Source: Reinekea sp. G2M2-21
GTDB lineage: Bacteria; Pseudomonadota; Gammaproteobacteria; Pseudomonadales; Natronospirillaceae
NCBI RefSeq assembly: GCF_015687175.1
Contig: NZ_JADPQG010000004.1
Coordinates: forward strand, 310,001-374,000
Reading direction: 5' to 3'
DNA: 64,000 bases
Each line of letters opens with the position of its first letter. The stretch's first letter is position 1. Positions 25,476-32,349 of the stretch are shown piece by piece. The notes under the pieces are model-generated. The model did no database searches and was not told the origin of the DNA. It worked only from the letters and a program-made list of their open reading frames with translations. The position numbers and the translations under genes are program-made.

Positions 25476-26226
25476 GCCATTTTCCGGCAGTGGCTGGGTT
25501 GACAGTCACTGCCACCTCAACGACATCCCCCATTTAAACGAGAACCTTGAACAGGCAGAAAGCGCTGGCATTCGGCAATTTTTGGTTCCTGGCACTCACT
25601 TCGATCAATGGGCTCAGGTATCGTCACTTCATTCCGGCCGTATTGCCTGTAGCTATGGAACACATCCTTGGTTCGTGACAGATCCAGACATCGAAGAACA
25701 ACGCCTGACACATTATTTGTCGCAGCATAAAGCTTGCGCTGTCGGTGAAATCGGTCTGGACTTTTATCCGGCAATCAATCCGAGGCCGGACCGAGTGCTG
25801 CAATTGGAAAGCTTTGCCCGTCAATTGAGCGTTGCCCAACAAACGCAATTGCCGGTGATCATCCATTCCGTCAGGGCGCATCAGGAGACTGTTCGGCTTT
25901 TGAAACAACAGCCTGCGGTTCGTGGTGTTATTCACGCCTTTAATGGCAGTATTGAAATGGCTCAGGACTATATTTCCGTCGGTTTTTTACTCGGCATCGG
26001 TCCTCAATTATTGAGGTCGGAGAAACTGCAAAGAACCGTTGCACAATGTCCGCTTGATCGACTTCTACTGGAAACGGATGCGCCGTTCATGGCTCGTCCG
26101 GGGAGTCAGGGGAATCCGTTGCTGGATCTGATCGCGGTAGGCGAACGGATGGCAACCCTATTTGCAATACCGGTGACGGATATTCAGCGCCAGTTGACCC
26201 GCAATACACACGAGCTGTTCTTTTGA
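25462..26226 (+). CDS. TatD family metal-dependent hydrolase
   Basis: 254 residues from the ATG at 25462, which overlaps the DUF2799 gene by 14 bases. The TatD metal site is complete: Asp-Ser-His-Cys-His near residue 12, Gly-Glu-Ile-Gly-Leu-Asp, Ile-His-Ser-Val-Arg-Ala, His-Ala-Phe-Asn-Gly-Ser, and Glu-Thr-Asp-Ala-Pro. Family enzymes are 3'-5' exonucleases or deoxyribonucleases acting in DNA repair and D-tyrosyl-tRNA metabolism. The precise paralogue (TatD, YcfH, YjjV) is not resolved; its length and Ser/Thr-rich start fit YjjV best. Confidence 0.88.
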   Translation: MLTSKPFSGSGWVDSHCHLNDIPHLNENLEQAESAGIRQFLVPGTHFDQWAQVSSLHSGRIACSYGTHPWFVTDPDIEEQRLTHYLSQHKACAVGEIGLDFYPAINPRPDRVLQLESFARQLSVAQQTQLPVIIHSVRAHQETVRLLKQQPAVRGVIHAFNGSIEMAQDYISVGFLLGIGPQLLRSEKLQRTVAQCPLDRLLLETDAPFMARPGSQGNPLLDLIAVGERMATLFAIPVTDIQRQLTRNTHELFF

Positions 26227-26300
26227 GGAATGGGTTTCTGATCGTCTTCGTTTGAGCTTACATCTCTCCTTTATTAAGTGAATCGATCGGTTTTTGAGCG

Positions 26301-27005
26301 TCAAATGGCCCAAAACTCAGTGTTTACGTCGTCGCCTTGATGGGTCAAGTAATCTTGTAGAGTATGATGGCGATTGATGGTTCGGTCGGTAATCACCAGT
26401 TGCTTGATTCTGTCGAGTCGGAACGAACGGTATTGCTCACGCAGGCAACACCAAGCTGCTAAAGTCCAACTGGTACCCCAGAAAACCAATCCTAATGGTT
26501 CGAGTTCCCGTTCACTCATGTGTTGTTGTGCATCTGCGTATTCAATTTGAACGGTTCTGTCCTGATGAATCGCCTGGCGAATCTGCTCTCCAAACCGGAC
26601 CCTTTCTGTGCGTCCGTATTCCGGAACAATAAACGGCGTGGTTCGATGATTTAAGCGATGCATCAGGGGTTCTGAAATGACACTTCGAATTTTTGTCATG
26701 GCTTGATCGGCGCTGGCGATCATCTCATCATCAGCCCATGATTTTACCAACCTCATACCCAAGACAATGGCTTCAATTTCGGCTTCAGTGAACATCAGCG
26801 GCGCAATCGTCGTATCCGAATTCAACAGATAACCCACACCTGCTTCACCTTCTACAGGCACACCTGACAGCACCAGCGATTGCATATCGCGGTATATCGT
26901 TCGTTCGGAAACATTGAGTCGTTGTGCAAGCTCTTGAGCCGTAACCGCCGTTCGCCGGCTGCGCATATAGGTGACTAACTGGAACAGTCGTTCAGCTTTG
27001 TTCAT
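26301..27005 (-). CDS. WYL-domain transcriptional regulator, YafY family
   Basis: 234 residues. Winged HTH at 1 to about 60 (Ala-Gln-Glu-Leu-Ala-Gln-Arg-Leu-Asn-Val-Ser-Glu-Arg-Thr-Ile-Tyr-Arg-Asp, the recognition helix), a linker, then a WYL sensor domain (about 140-205) with Arg-Ser-Phe-Arg-Leu-Asp-Arg. It is divergent from the flavoprotein gene at 27103 with 97 bases between the starts, a layout typical of a local regulator and its target (inference). WYL ligands are often nucleic-acid-derived, but here the ligand is unknown. Confidence 0.88.
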   Translation of the reverse strand: MNKAERLFQLVTYMRSRRTAVTAQELAQRLNVSERTIYRDMQSLVLSGVPVEGEAGVGYLLNSDTTIAPLMFTEAEIEAIVLGMRLVKSWADDEMIASADQAMTKIRSVISEPLMHRLNHRTTPFIVPEYGRTERVRFGEQIRQAIHQDRTVQIEYADAQQHMSERELEPLGLVFWGTSWTLAAWCCLREQYRSFRLDRIKQLVITDRTINRHHTLQDYLTHQGDDVNTEFWAI

Positions 27006-27102
27006 GTTTCATTTCGTTCATCAGCAGAAAACCGCTATCCTAAACCAACCTTTGCCAACAGTTCACTCTGAAAATCTGAGCTGAAATAAATAATGGAGCA
27101 TC

Positions 27103-27723
27103 ATGAAAACGATCAATACTATTGAAGCTTTGCTCGATCACTATGGTGAGCCGGTTGACCGTGCTTTGTGGAAAGAGATCGATCACGTCAATGACCATTA
27201 CCGACAATTTATCGAAGAGTCTCCTTTTTGTGTGCTCGCTACCCAAAGTGAGCAGGGAATCGATCTTTCACCACGCGGAGATCCAGCCGGTTTTGTGTGT
27301 GTCGAGAGCCCAACACTGCTGTACATGCCCGATCGCCGTGGCAATAATCGGCTTGACTCATTGCGCAATATTGTTGTCAATCCAGCCGTGGGACTGATTT
27401 TTTTTATACCGACGGTTGGTGAGACTCTCCGAGTGGGCGGGACTGCCTGTATCAGTGTTGATCCGAATTTGTGTCAACGCTTCAGTGAGCAGGGCAAACC
27501 CGCCAAAGCGGTATTGTGTATTGATGTTTTGAAAGTCTATTTTCAATGTCAAAAGGCTATTGTCCGCTCAGGGCTTTGGGATTCCGAAACTTACCCTGTT
27601 GAGCGACCCGTGCCAACGGCTGGCGAGATGACGAAACATTTTGCGCTGGCGCAAGCACAGGATTTTGATGCCGAAGCGTATGACCAGAATTACCCTCTAC
27701 ATCTTAAAAACACGCTTTATTAG
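27103..27723 (+). CDS. PPOX-class FMN-dependent flavoprotein (MSMEG_1061-type)
   Basis: 206 residues. It has a split-barrel pyridoxamine-phosphate-oxidase fold: Pro-Phe-Cys-Val-Leu-Ala-Thr near residue 41, Ser-Pro-Arg-Gly-Asp-Pro-Ala-Gly-Phe, Asp-Arg-Arg-Gly-Asn-Asn-Arg-Leu-Asp-Ser (FMN contacts), and Glu-Thr-Leu-Arg-Val-Gly-Gly. The length and C-terminal His-Phe-Ala-Leu block fit the FMN-binding MSMEG_1061 subfamily. The electron donor and substrate are unknown. Its promoter region is shared with the WYL regulator. Confidence 0.83.
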   Translation: MKTINTIEALLDHYGEPVDRALWKEIDHVNDHYRQFIEESPFCVLATQSEQGIDLSPRGDPAGFVCVESPTLLYMPDRRGNNRLDSLRNIVVNPAVGLIFFIPTVGETLRVGGTACISVDPNLCQRFSEQGKPAKAVLCIDVLKVYFQCQKAIVRSGLWDSETYPVERPVPTAGEMTKHFALAQAQDFDAEAYDQNYPLHLKNTLY

Positions 27724-27766
27724 TCTGAAATTTTCACCAAACCAACCAAAAGGATTCATTGGACTA

Positions 27767-27970
27767 GCCTGGTCAAGGAGTTAAGGCAACGTTGAGTAAT
27801 TGCCATTTCAGCCCCTCCCTCCGGGTCCTACAGATCGATGACTGAGCTTTGCTGTGTGTTTTAAAAAGGACTCGCCATTCCCTGCAACACAAGCCTCCCT
27901 CATCCTTCGATCCGATAGGATTGAGGTGATTTGAATTAATCAGAGTTGCCTTAAGTCTTCTTGGTCTGGC
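27767..27970. repeat. MITE-like element with about 37-base imperfect terminal inverted repeats
   Basis: The left end (from 27767) and the reverse complement of the right end (to 27970) align over about 37 bases with roughly 29 matches. They include a perfect 10-base core TTAAGGCAAC at 27781-27790 and its inverse at 27945-27954. The roughly 130-base interior codes for nothing recognisable. Size, ends and lack of coding fit a miniature inverted-repeat element or a large stem structure. I see no clear target-site duplication. It ends 11 bases beyond the stop of the channel gene. Confidence 0.5.
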
Positions 27971-27980
27971 AATAAATGCA

Positions 27981-28853
27981 TTATTCTTGTTCTGGCATTG
28001 GATGACCGCAAAGTCGGCAGAATTTAGCGTCGATTTCATGGCCGGTTTTTCCGCATCCAGTGCAACCCCGCGCATCTCTTTTGTTGCGCATGACCTGTGT
28101 TAATTCTGCCGTATAGATACCGGTTGGCACGGCGATAATTGCGTAACCGGTGATCATGGTCGCAGAAGCAATTAATTGACCAAAGGGCGTACTTGGCGCG
28201 ATATCGCCATAGCCGACCGTGGTCAATGTCACGATTGCCCAGTAAACACTCTTAGGAATGGACGTGAACCCATTTGCCGGACCTTCGACCAAGTACATGA
28301 TGGCGCCGAAGACAACCACGATGGTGCTGACGAAATACAGAAACACAAAAATCTTGCGTTTCGACGAGCGCATGGCCAACGCCAATTGCTCCGCTTCGTG
28401 CATATAGCTGAACAGTTTAAGAACCCTAAATACCCGCAATATTCTGAGAATACGGATCACCAGCAATGTGTTTGCACCAGCGACGAATATTGATAAATAA
28501 GTGGGGATCACCGACAGCAGGTCGACGATGCCGTAAAAGCTGAAAACATAGCGAATAGGGTAGCGTACGCAACTCAGGCGTAACAGGTACTCGATGGTAA
28601 AGGCGATCGTGAAAACCCATTCAAGGTAATAAAGCCAACGCCCATAATTTACCGAAATCCGCGTGACACTTTCGAGCATCACGGCCAGAACACTTAAGAT
28701 AATAGCGATAATTAACAGGACATCGAAAGTCTTTCCTGCCTTGGACTCGGCGCCGAAAATGACATCATTAAGCATCAGCTGCCAGGGTTTGAGTGGTACC
28801 TGCTCGTGCTCAGACCTGAGGATGTGAAATTTATTGGTTCTGGTTTCGGCCAT
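27981..28853 (-). CDS. Voltage-gated potassium channel with C-terminal zinc ribbon
   Basis: 290 residues. Six membrane segments. The fourth carries the voltage-sensor pattern of Arg every third residue (Ile-Arg-Ile-Leu-Arg-Ile-Leu-Arg-Val-Phe-Arg). A pore loop has the K+ selectivity filter Thr-Val-Gly-Tyr-Gly-Asp. No RCK/TrkA domain follows. Instead the last 30 residues hold Cys-x2-Cys-x11-Cys-x2-Cys (Cys264, 267, 279, 282), a zinc ribbon probably facing the cytoplasm. The start codon overlaps the stop of the upstream barrel gene (ATGA), so the two are translated together. Confidence 0.9.
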   Translation of the reverse strand: MAETRTNKFHILRSEHEQVPLKPWQLMLNDVIFGAESKAGKTFDVLLIIAIILSVLAVMLESVTRISVNYGRWLYYLEWVFTIAFTIEYLLRLSCVRYPIRYVFSFYGIVDLLSVIPTYLSIFVAGANTLLVIRILRILRVFRVLKLFSYMHEAEQLALAMRSSKRKIFVFLYFVSTIVVVFGAIMYLVEGPANGFTSIPKSVYWAIVTLTTVGYGDIAPSTPFGQLIASATMITGYAIIAVPTGIYTAELTQVMRNKRDARGCTGCGKTGHEIDAKFCRLCGHPMPEQE

Positions 28854-29914
28854 CAGAATGCTTCACCGACTGTAATGGCCATGTTGAAGGACTCCGCATC
28901 GACCCAACCGACATCCAGCCGCACATTGAATCGGTCTGGTGTCATTGCGAAACGAACACCCAGTCCGGTGCTGACATGAAAATCGCTGACGCTAAAATCA
29001 GCCAATGTTGGGGCGACCTGGAACGTGTCGACGAAACCGATGACAGCCCAGCGTTGGCTTAGCACTTTGCGATATTCTCCCTGCAAGCCGAGGCTGCTGT
29101 TGTCGATCCAGCGGTTACCGTTAGCCCCACGCAAGGTGCGGTCACCGGTGGGTTTGGGCAAATGCGTGAACGGGGTTTCTTCGCTTGACACCGCCAGGCT
29201 GGCTGATACGCCAAGCACGTCTTCGGCAACGGCCAAATAGTTTGCAAAAGACAACGATGCGACATTGAAGTCCAGCTCACTGCCCAGTACAGCTGTAAAA
29301 ACGTCCCAGTTTGCGGTCAGCAGATGCCCTTGTGTTGGCCAATCAATGTTATCGCGAGTGTCATGGCTGGCGTTTATTCCGATGCCGCTGTAAAGCCCAC
29401 CTTGAGAACCAGAAATGTCGGGTGTTAGCAACGTTGTGACTGGCTCTTCGCTTATGTCCTTCAGTTGGTGGTATTCCGCAAACAAACTCCCGCCGAATGA
29501 AAACACCGGTACGCCCCGGTAATTTAGAGTGATTGATGTCTCGGCGGCGGTGTCTGCGTATTTGTCACCGTTTTCGTCGCTTGTGTTTCCCTGGCCGAAA
29601 TAAGCAGAAGGCCAGTATTTACCACCCAGTTTGCCTTTGACCTGCCAGTTGCCCTGATCGACATACACATTGGGCCAAAAATACGCCTGGAATTGCCCTT
29701 GTGTTGTTCCCTGCAACAACAGTTCCAGTCGGTTCTGAGGAACGCCTGATTCGAGCTGCGGAAAAATTCTCATGACATAGGCACCATATTGAAAACCTGT
29801 TTCTGGCGAAGAGCCAATAGCGGGTAACGGAACCCATGCCGCGGGTTTTAGTTCTTCATTGGCATTGGCGAACGCGGCCAGTGCAACACTCACGGCGATA
29901 AGCGTTTTTTTCAT
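28853..29914 (-). CDS. Outer-membrane Omp85-type barrel (surface antigen D15 domain) without POTRA
   Basis: 353 residues. Signal peptide (to about 18, Ala-Asn-Ala) is followed directly by beta-strand-rich sequence and ends in Phe, as outer-membrane barrels do. The Leu-Arg-Gly motif (Asp-Arg-Thr-Leu-Arg-Gly) and the C-terminal Gly-Leu-Gly-Val-Arg-Phe-x-x-x-x-x-x-x-x-Asp-Val-Gly strand mark the D15/BamA-TamA barrel. There is no room for POTRA domains, so it is a stand-alone barrel; its function is unknown. The stop overlaps the ATG of the K+ channel gene by 4 bases. Confidence 0.82.
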   Translation of the reverse strand: MKKTLIAVSVALAAFANANEELKPAAWVPLPAIGSSPETGFQYGAYVMRIFPQLESGVPQNRLELLLQGTTQGQFQAYFWPNVYVDQGNWQVKGKLGGKYWPSAYFGQGNTSDENGDKYADTAAETSITLNYRGVPVFSFGGSLFAEYHQLKDISEEPVTTLLTPDISGSQGGLYSGIGINASHDTRDNIDWPTQGHLLTANWDVFTAVLGSELDFNVASLSFANYLAVAEDVLGVSASLAVSSEETPFTHLPKPTGDRTLRGANGNRWIDNSSLGLQGEYRKVLSQRWAVIGFVDTFQVAPTLADFSVSDFHVSTGLGVRFAMTPDRFNVRLDVGWVDAESFNMAITVGEAF

Positions 29915-30107
29915 TGGGGTGTCATATCCTTAATGTCGTGCGGGCAAATTAGCGCAGCGCGGTAGCAGGGTCAACCAGGCTGAAACAGTGGGCGTTGTCG
30001 AACAAAGTCCGGTTAACATGGTAGCGCACAGGAAAAATAACCCAGTGGGATTGGCTAGTGCTTATTAAAACAGCTAAATTGAACATAATAACAAAACAAG
30101 TAGCGCT

Positions 30108-30695
30108 ATGACTGAATTGAATTTTTGCGTTTTAGGTGATGGTTTCGCGAGCGGTGTGGGCGATCCGAGTATGCAGGGTTGGTCAAATCGGTTAATGATG
30201 GCCACCGTAAAAGAGTTAGGCATGGTCCGTTTTTACAATCTGGGAGTCGAAGGGGAGACGAGCCCGATGGTGGCCGCTCGGGTTAACGAGCTGGCGCCAC
30301 GATTTCCCAAAGGACAGGATAATCGCCTGATTCTTGCCTTTGGATTGCATGATACCGAGTTGGTGGATGGCAAGCCGCGCGTTGCGAATCAGGAGTCTCT
30401 GGAGGCATTGAAACAATTGATCCTGAAAACCCGCCCTCACTTTAAAATGATCATGATAGGTATTCCACCGGTCTACGAACCACAGCAGAACACTCGGATC
30501 AAACGTTTGAATGGGTTACATCGAGAGCTATGCCAAAAAGCACGCGTTCCCTATATCGATATTTTTTCGTCATTGGCGGAGGACGTACAGTACAAACGAG
30601 AACTGGCGAAAGGCGATAAAGTATTCCCAGCGGACATCGGATATCAGAAAGTGTTTGAATTGATCTGGAATGATCGTGCTTGGTGGTTTAATTAG
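30108..30695 (+). CDS. SGNH/GDSL-fold protein lacking the catalytic Ser, Asn and His
   Basis: 195 residues, cytoplasmic (no signal peptide). The SGNH fold is clear: block I Val-Leu-Gly-Asp-Gly-Phe-Ala-Ser-Gly, block II Asn-Leu-Gly-Val-Glu-Gly-Glu-Thr-Ser, block III Phe-Gly-Leu-His-Asp, and block V Asp-Lys-Val-Phe-Pro followed by Gly-Tyr. In active esterases these read G-D-S, G-x-N-D and D-x-x-H-P. Here the nucleophile Ser is Gly12, Asn is His81 and His is Phe173; only Asp170 of the triad remains. The fold appears intact, so it is probably a pseudoenzyme or a binder rather than an esterase. It is divergent from the barrel gene and followed by yigZ. Confidence 0.85.
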   Translation: MTELNFCVLGDGFASGVGDPSMQGWSNRLMMATVKELGMVRFYNLGVEGETSPMVAARVNELAPRFPKGQDNRLILAFGLHDTELVDGKPRVANQESLEALKQLILKTRPHFKMIMIGIPPVYEPQQNTRIKRLNGLHRELCQKARVPYIDIFSSLAEDVQYKRELAKGDKVFPADIGYQKVFELIWNDRAWWFN

Positions 30696-30780
30696 CAACT
30701 CTGCTTCAAGCTGTCCGTGCATTGCCTTTCGTCGAGCATGTCGCTAGGGTGTGCTGCCGTATCATGACCTGCAGATAATC

Positions 30781-31377
30781 ATGCCAGTAACCTTAGCAGC
30801 CCCCGTTTTTATCGAAATTGAAATCAAAAAAAGTCGGTTTTTGGCTTGGGTGGAGCCTGTAGCAGATGCAACTGCCGCGAAGGCACGCATTGAGGCTTTG
30901 CGAAGTCAGTATCTCGATGCTCGCCATGTGTGTTTCGCATTTTATGTTCAGGGCAACAGTGGCATGAGTGATGATGGAGAACCTTCCGGAACCGCAGGCA
31001 AACCCATGTTCAATGTGCTGAATCATAAAAACCTGGTGAATGTTCTGGCTGTGGTGGTGCGCTATTTCGGTGGTATAAAACTGGGAGCAGGTGGGTTGAG
31101 TCGGGCCTATGGGGGGGCCGTATCACAGGCGCTGGAATCTGCGGAGTATTTGCCGGTTGAAACACCAGTCAAGCTTGAGGTGCGGTTTCCGTTTGCCCTG
31201 GAAAGCTCGATTCGGCGGATCTGCCGACACCATGATTTAGACTTAGATCAGATTCAATACAGTGAATATGTGCAGGCGGTTTTGATGACGACCGAAAGTC
31301 AGCTTAATCAAGTGATGGTGGATCTGAAGGCAGTGTCGCCCGGAAGTTCAGACCTCGACGTTCATGTGGCAGATTGA
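30781..31377 (+). CDS. yigZ: YigZ/IMPACT family protein
   Basis: 198 residues from the ATG at 30781; the GTG at 30751 adds ten unconserved residues and sits too close to AGGG. The UPF0029 signature is complete: Ser-Asp-Asp-Gly-Glu-Pro-Ser-Gly-Thr-Ala-Gly-Lys-Pro near residue 63 and Val-Val-Arg-Tyr-Phe-Gly-Gly-Ile-Lys-Leu-Gly-Ala-Gly-Gly-Leu. A DUF1949 ferredoxin-like domain follows. The eukaryotic relative IMPACT regulates translation; the bacterial role is unclear, with ribosome or nucleic-acid binding suggested. The 3' end overlaps plsC tail-to-tail by 74 bases. Confidence 0.92.
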   Translation: MPVTLAAPVFIEIEIKKSRFLAWVEPVADATAAKARIEALRSQYLDARHVCFAFYVQGNSGMSDDGEPSGTAGKPMFNVLNHKNLVNVLAVVVRYFGGIKLGAGGLSRAYGGAVSQALESAEYLPVETPVKLEVRFPFALESSIRRICRHHDLDLDQIQYSEYVQAVLMTTESQLNQVMVDLKAVSPGSSDLDVHVAD

Positions 31378-32098
31378 GCACATCCGCAATCATATGCATG
31401 GCGGTATCGGCCAATACTTTTCGTTCCATGTCTTCGGTTTGTAAGGTCGGCAGTAAGGTGACCATAACATCGGTTCGCCAGCGACCCAGCACCCGCCAAA
31501 AGTTCGTTGCCATGCTCTCGTCGCCAAACGCCACTGTTAAATGAGGTTGAGTTCGGCAGCGATACTCCAGTGCCACCGGCAGTATCGGCGTTGATGTTTC
31601 AATCGCTGCAGAAAATAGTCGTGGGTGAAATTGGCGGATAGCATAACCATTACCTGTCGTGGCTTCCGGGAAGAATGTCAGACAATGATCTTGACTAAGA
31701 TATGCCTGCATGAGGGCTTTAACCTGAGTGATCTGTTTACCTCCTCTCTCAATGAAGAGTGTTCCGGCGTGGTGCGCCAGCCAACCGAGAACCGGCACTG
31801 AGCGCAACTCTGCCTTGGACAGAAAGTAACTGGGAAGCACGCTGCCTAGGACTGGAATATCCAGCCAGCTAATGTGATTGCCGCAAACTAAAGCACCCTG
31901 ATGGGTATAACGCCCCGCTGATTGCACTCGAACGTTCATGATGAGCAGTAGAGTTTGATACCAAAGCTTTGCCAGGGCCAATACCGATTTCGGTTGCTTC
32001 AGAATAGTATCAATCGCCGTCGCAACCAATATTCCTCCAACGCCTAATATCAACAAAAGCATAATCAATATTATGCGGACAATTTTCAGCAAAATCAT
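31304..32098 (-). CDS. 1-acyl-sn-glycerol-3-phosphate acyltransferase (PlsC family)
   Basis: 264 residues. One N-terminal membrane segment (about 5-28). The acyltransferase H-x4-D motif is Asn-His-Ile-Ser-Trp-Leu-Asp at about 76-82, followed by the substrate block Phe-Pro-Glu-Ala-Thr-Thr-Gly-Asn-Gly at about 143-151 and a Pro-Val-Ala-Leu-Glu-Tyr block. Reaction: lysophosphatidate to phosphatidate, or a related lysolipid or ornithine-lipid acylation. CGGAAAG precedes the ATG. The last 24 codons are antisense to the end of yigZ. Confidence 0.87.
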   Translation of the reverse strand: MILLKIVRIILIMLLLILGVGGILVATAIDTILKQPKSVLALAKLWYQTLLLIMNVRVQSAGRYTHQGALVCGNHISWLDIPVLGSVLPSYFLSKAELRSVPVLGWLAHHAGTLFIERGGKQITQVKALMQAYLSQDHCLTFFPEATTGNGYAIRQFHPRLFSAAIETSTPILPVALEYRCRTQPHLTVAFGDESMATNFWRVLGRWRTDVMVTLLPTLQTEDMERKVLADTAMHMIADVLNLPHERRGLNFRATLPSDPPSLD

Positions 32099-32136
32099 GT
32101 AGTTACTTTCCGACCGATTTTCCTGCGGAGTCTATC

Positions 32137-32271
32137 ATGGAAGAAGCTGAATATAAGGCTTCTCATGACTTCGACGTCGACATTACCGTTCAAGTTCTTG
32201 TCTGGTGTCTTGCATGGGGAAATGGTTGGGCATATCCAAGACTAAATACAGGCAAGCAGTGTTTAAATTGA
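32137..32271 (+). CDS. Possible small protein, 44 residues, Trp-rich
   Basis: ATG at 32137 with CGGAG six bases upstream, a strong ribosome-binding site, and 44 codons to TGA at 32269-32271. An acidic N-terminus (Met-Glu-Glu-Ala-Glu) leads into a hydrophobic stretch with three Trp and a Cys, then a polar tail. Nothing recognisable by family. The stop codon falls in the FNR-type box of the next gene, so this reading frame could be a leader or a separate transcript. Only the ribosome-binding site supports it. Confidence 0.3.
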   Translation: MEEAEYKASHDFDVDITVQVLVWCLAWGNGWAYPRLNTGKQCLN

Positions 32272-32323
32272 TTTGCGTCAAATATAAGAATTCTCTAATA
32301 TAAGATAATTAACAGTAATTATC
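32268..32323 (+). promoter_or_regulatory. FNR-type class II promoter with overlapping palindromic operator
   Basis: TTGATTTGCGTCAA (32268-32281) matches the FNR/DNR box TTGAT-N4-(A/G)TCAA. GATAAT (32304-32309) is a good -10, and the implied start near 32316 puts the box centre 41.5 bases upstream, the standard class II position. The -10 and start are covered by a perfect inverted repeat GATAATTA-ACAG-TAATTATC (32304-32323), a likely repressor site. Target: the flavoprotein/rhodanese gene at 32350. This is inferred from sequence only. Confidence 0.55.
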
Positions 32324-32349
32324 ATTTAGACACTTTTTTGGAGATATCC

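Noticed and set aside
27767-27970. Reading the inverted-repeat element as a CRISPR or integron attC site
   Set aside because: There are only two inverted arms with no spacer series, and no integron core pair flanks a cassette.
27773-28075. 100-residue minus-strand frame across the inverted-repeat element into the channel gene
   Set aside because: It overlaps the end of the K+ channel in another frame and has no start signal.
30108-30695. Naming this gene tesA
   Set aside because: The fold matches SGNH but there is no signal peptide and the catalytic Ser, Asn and His are absent, so a thioesterase name would mislead.
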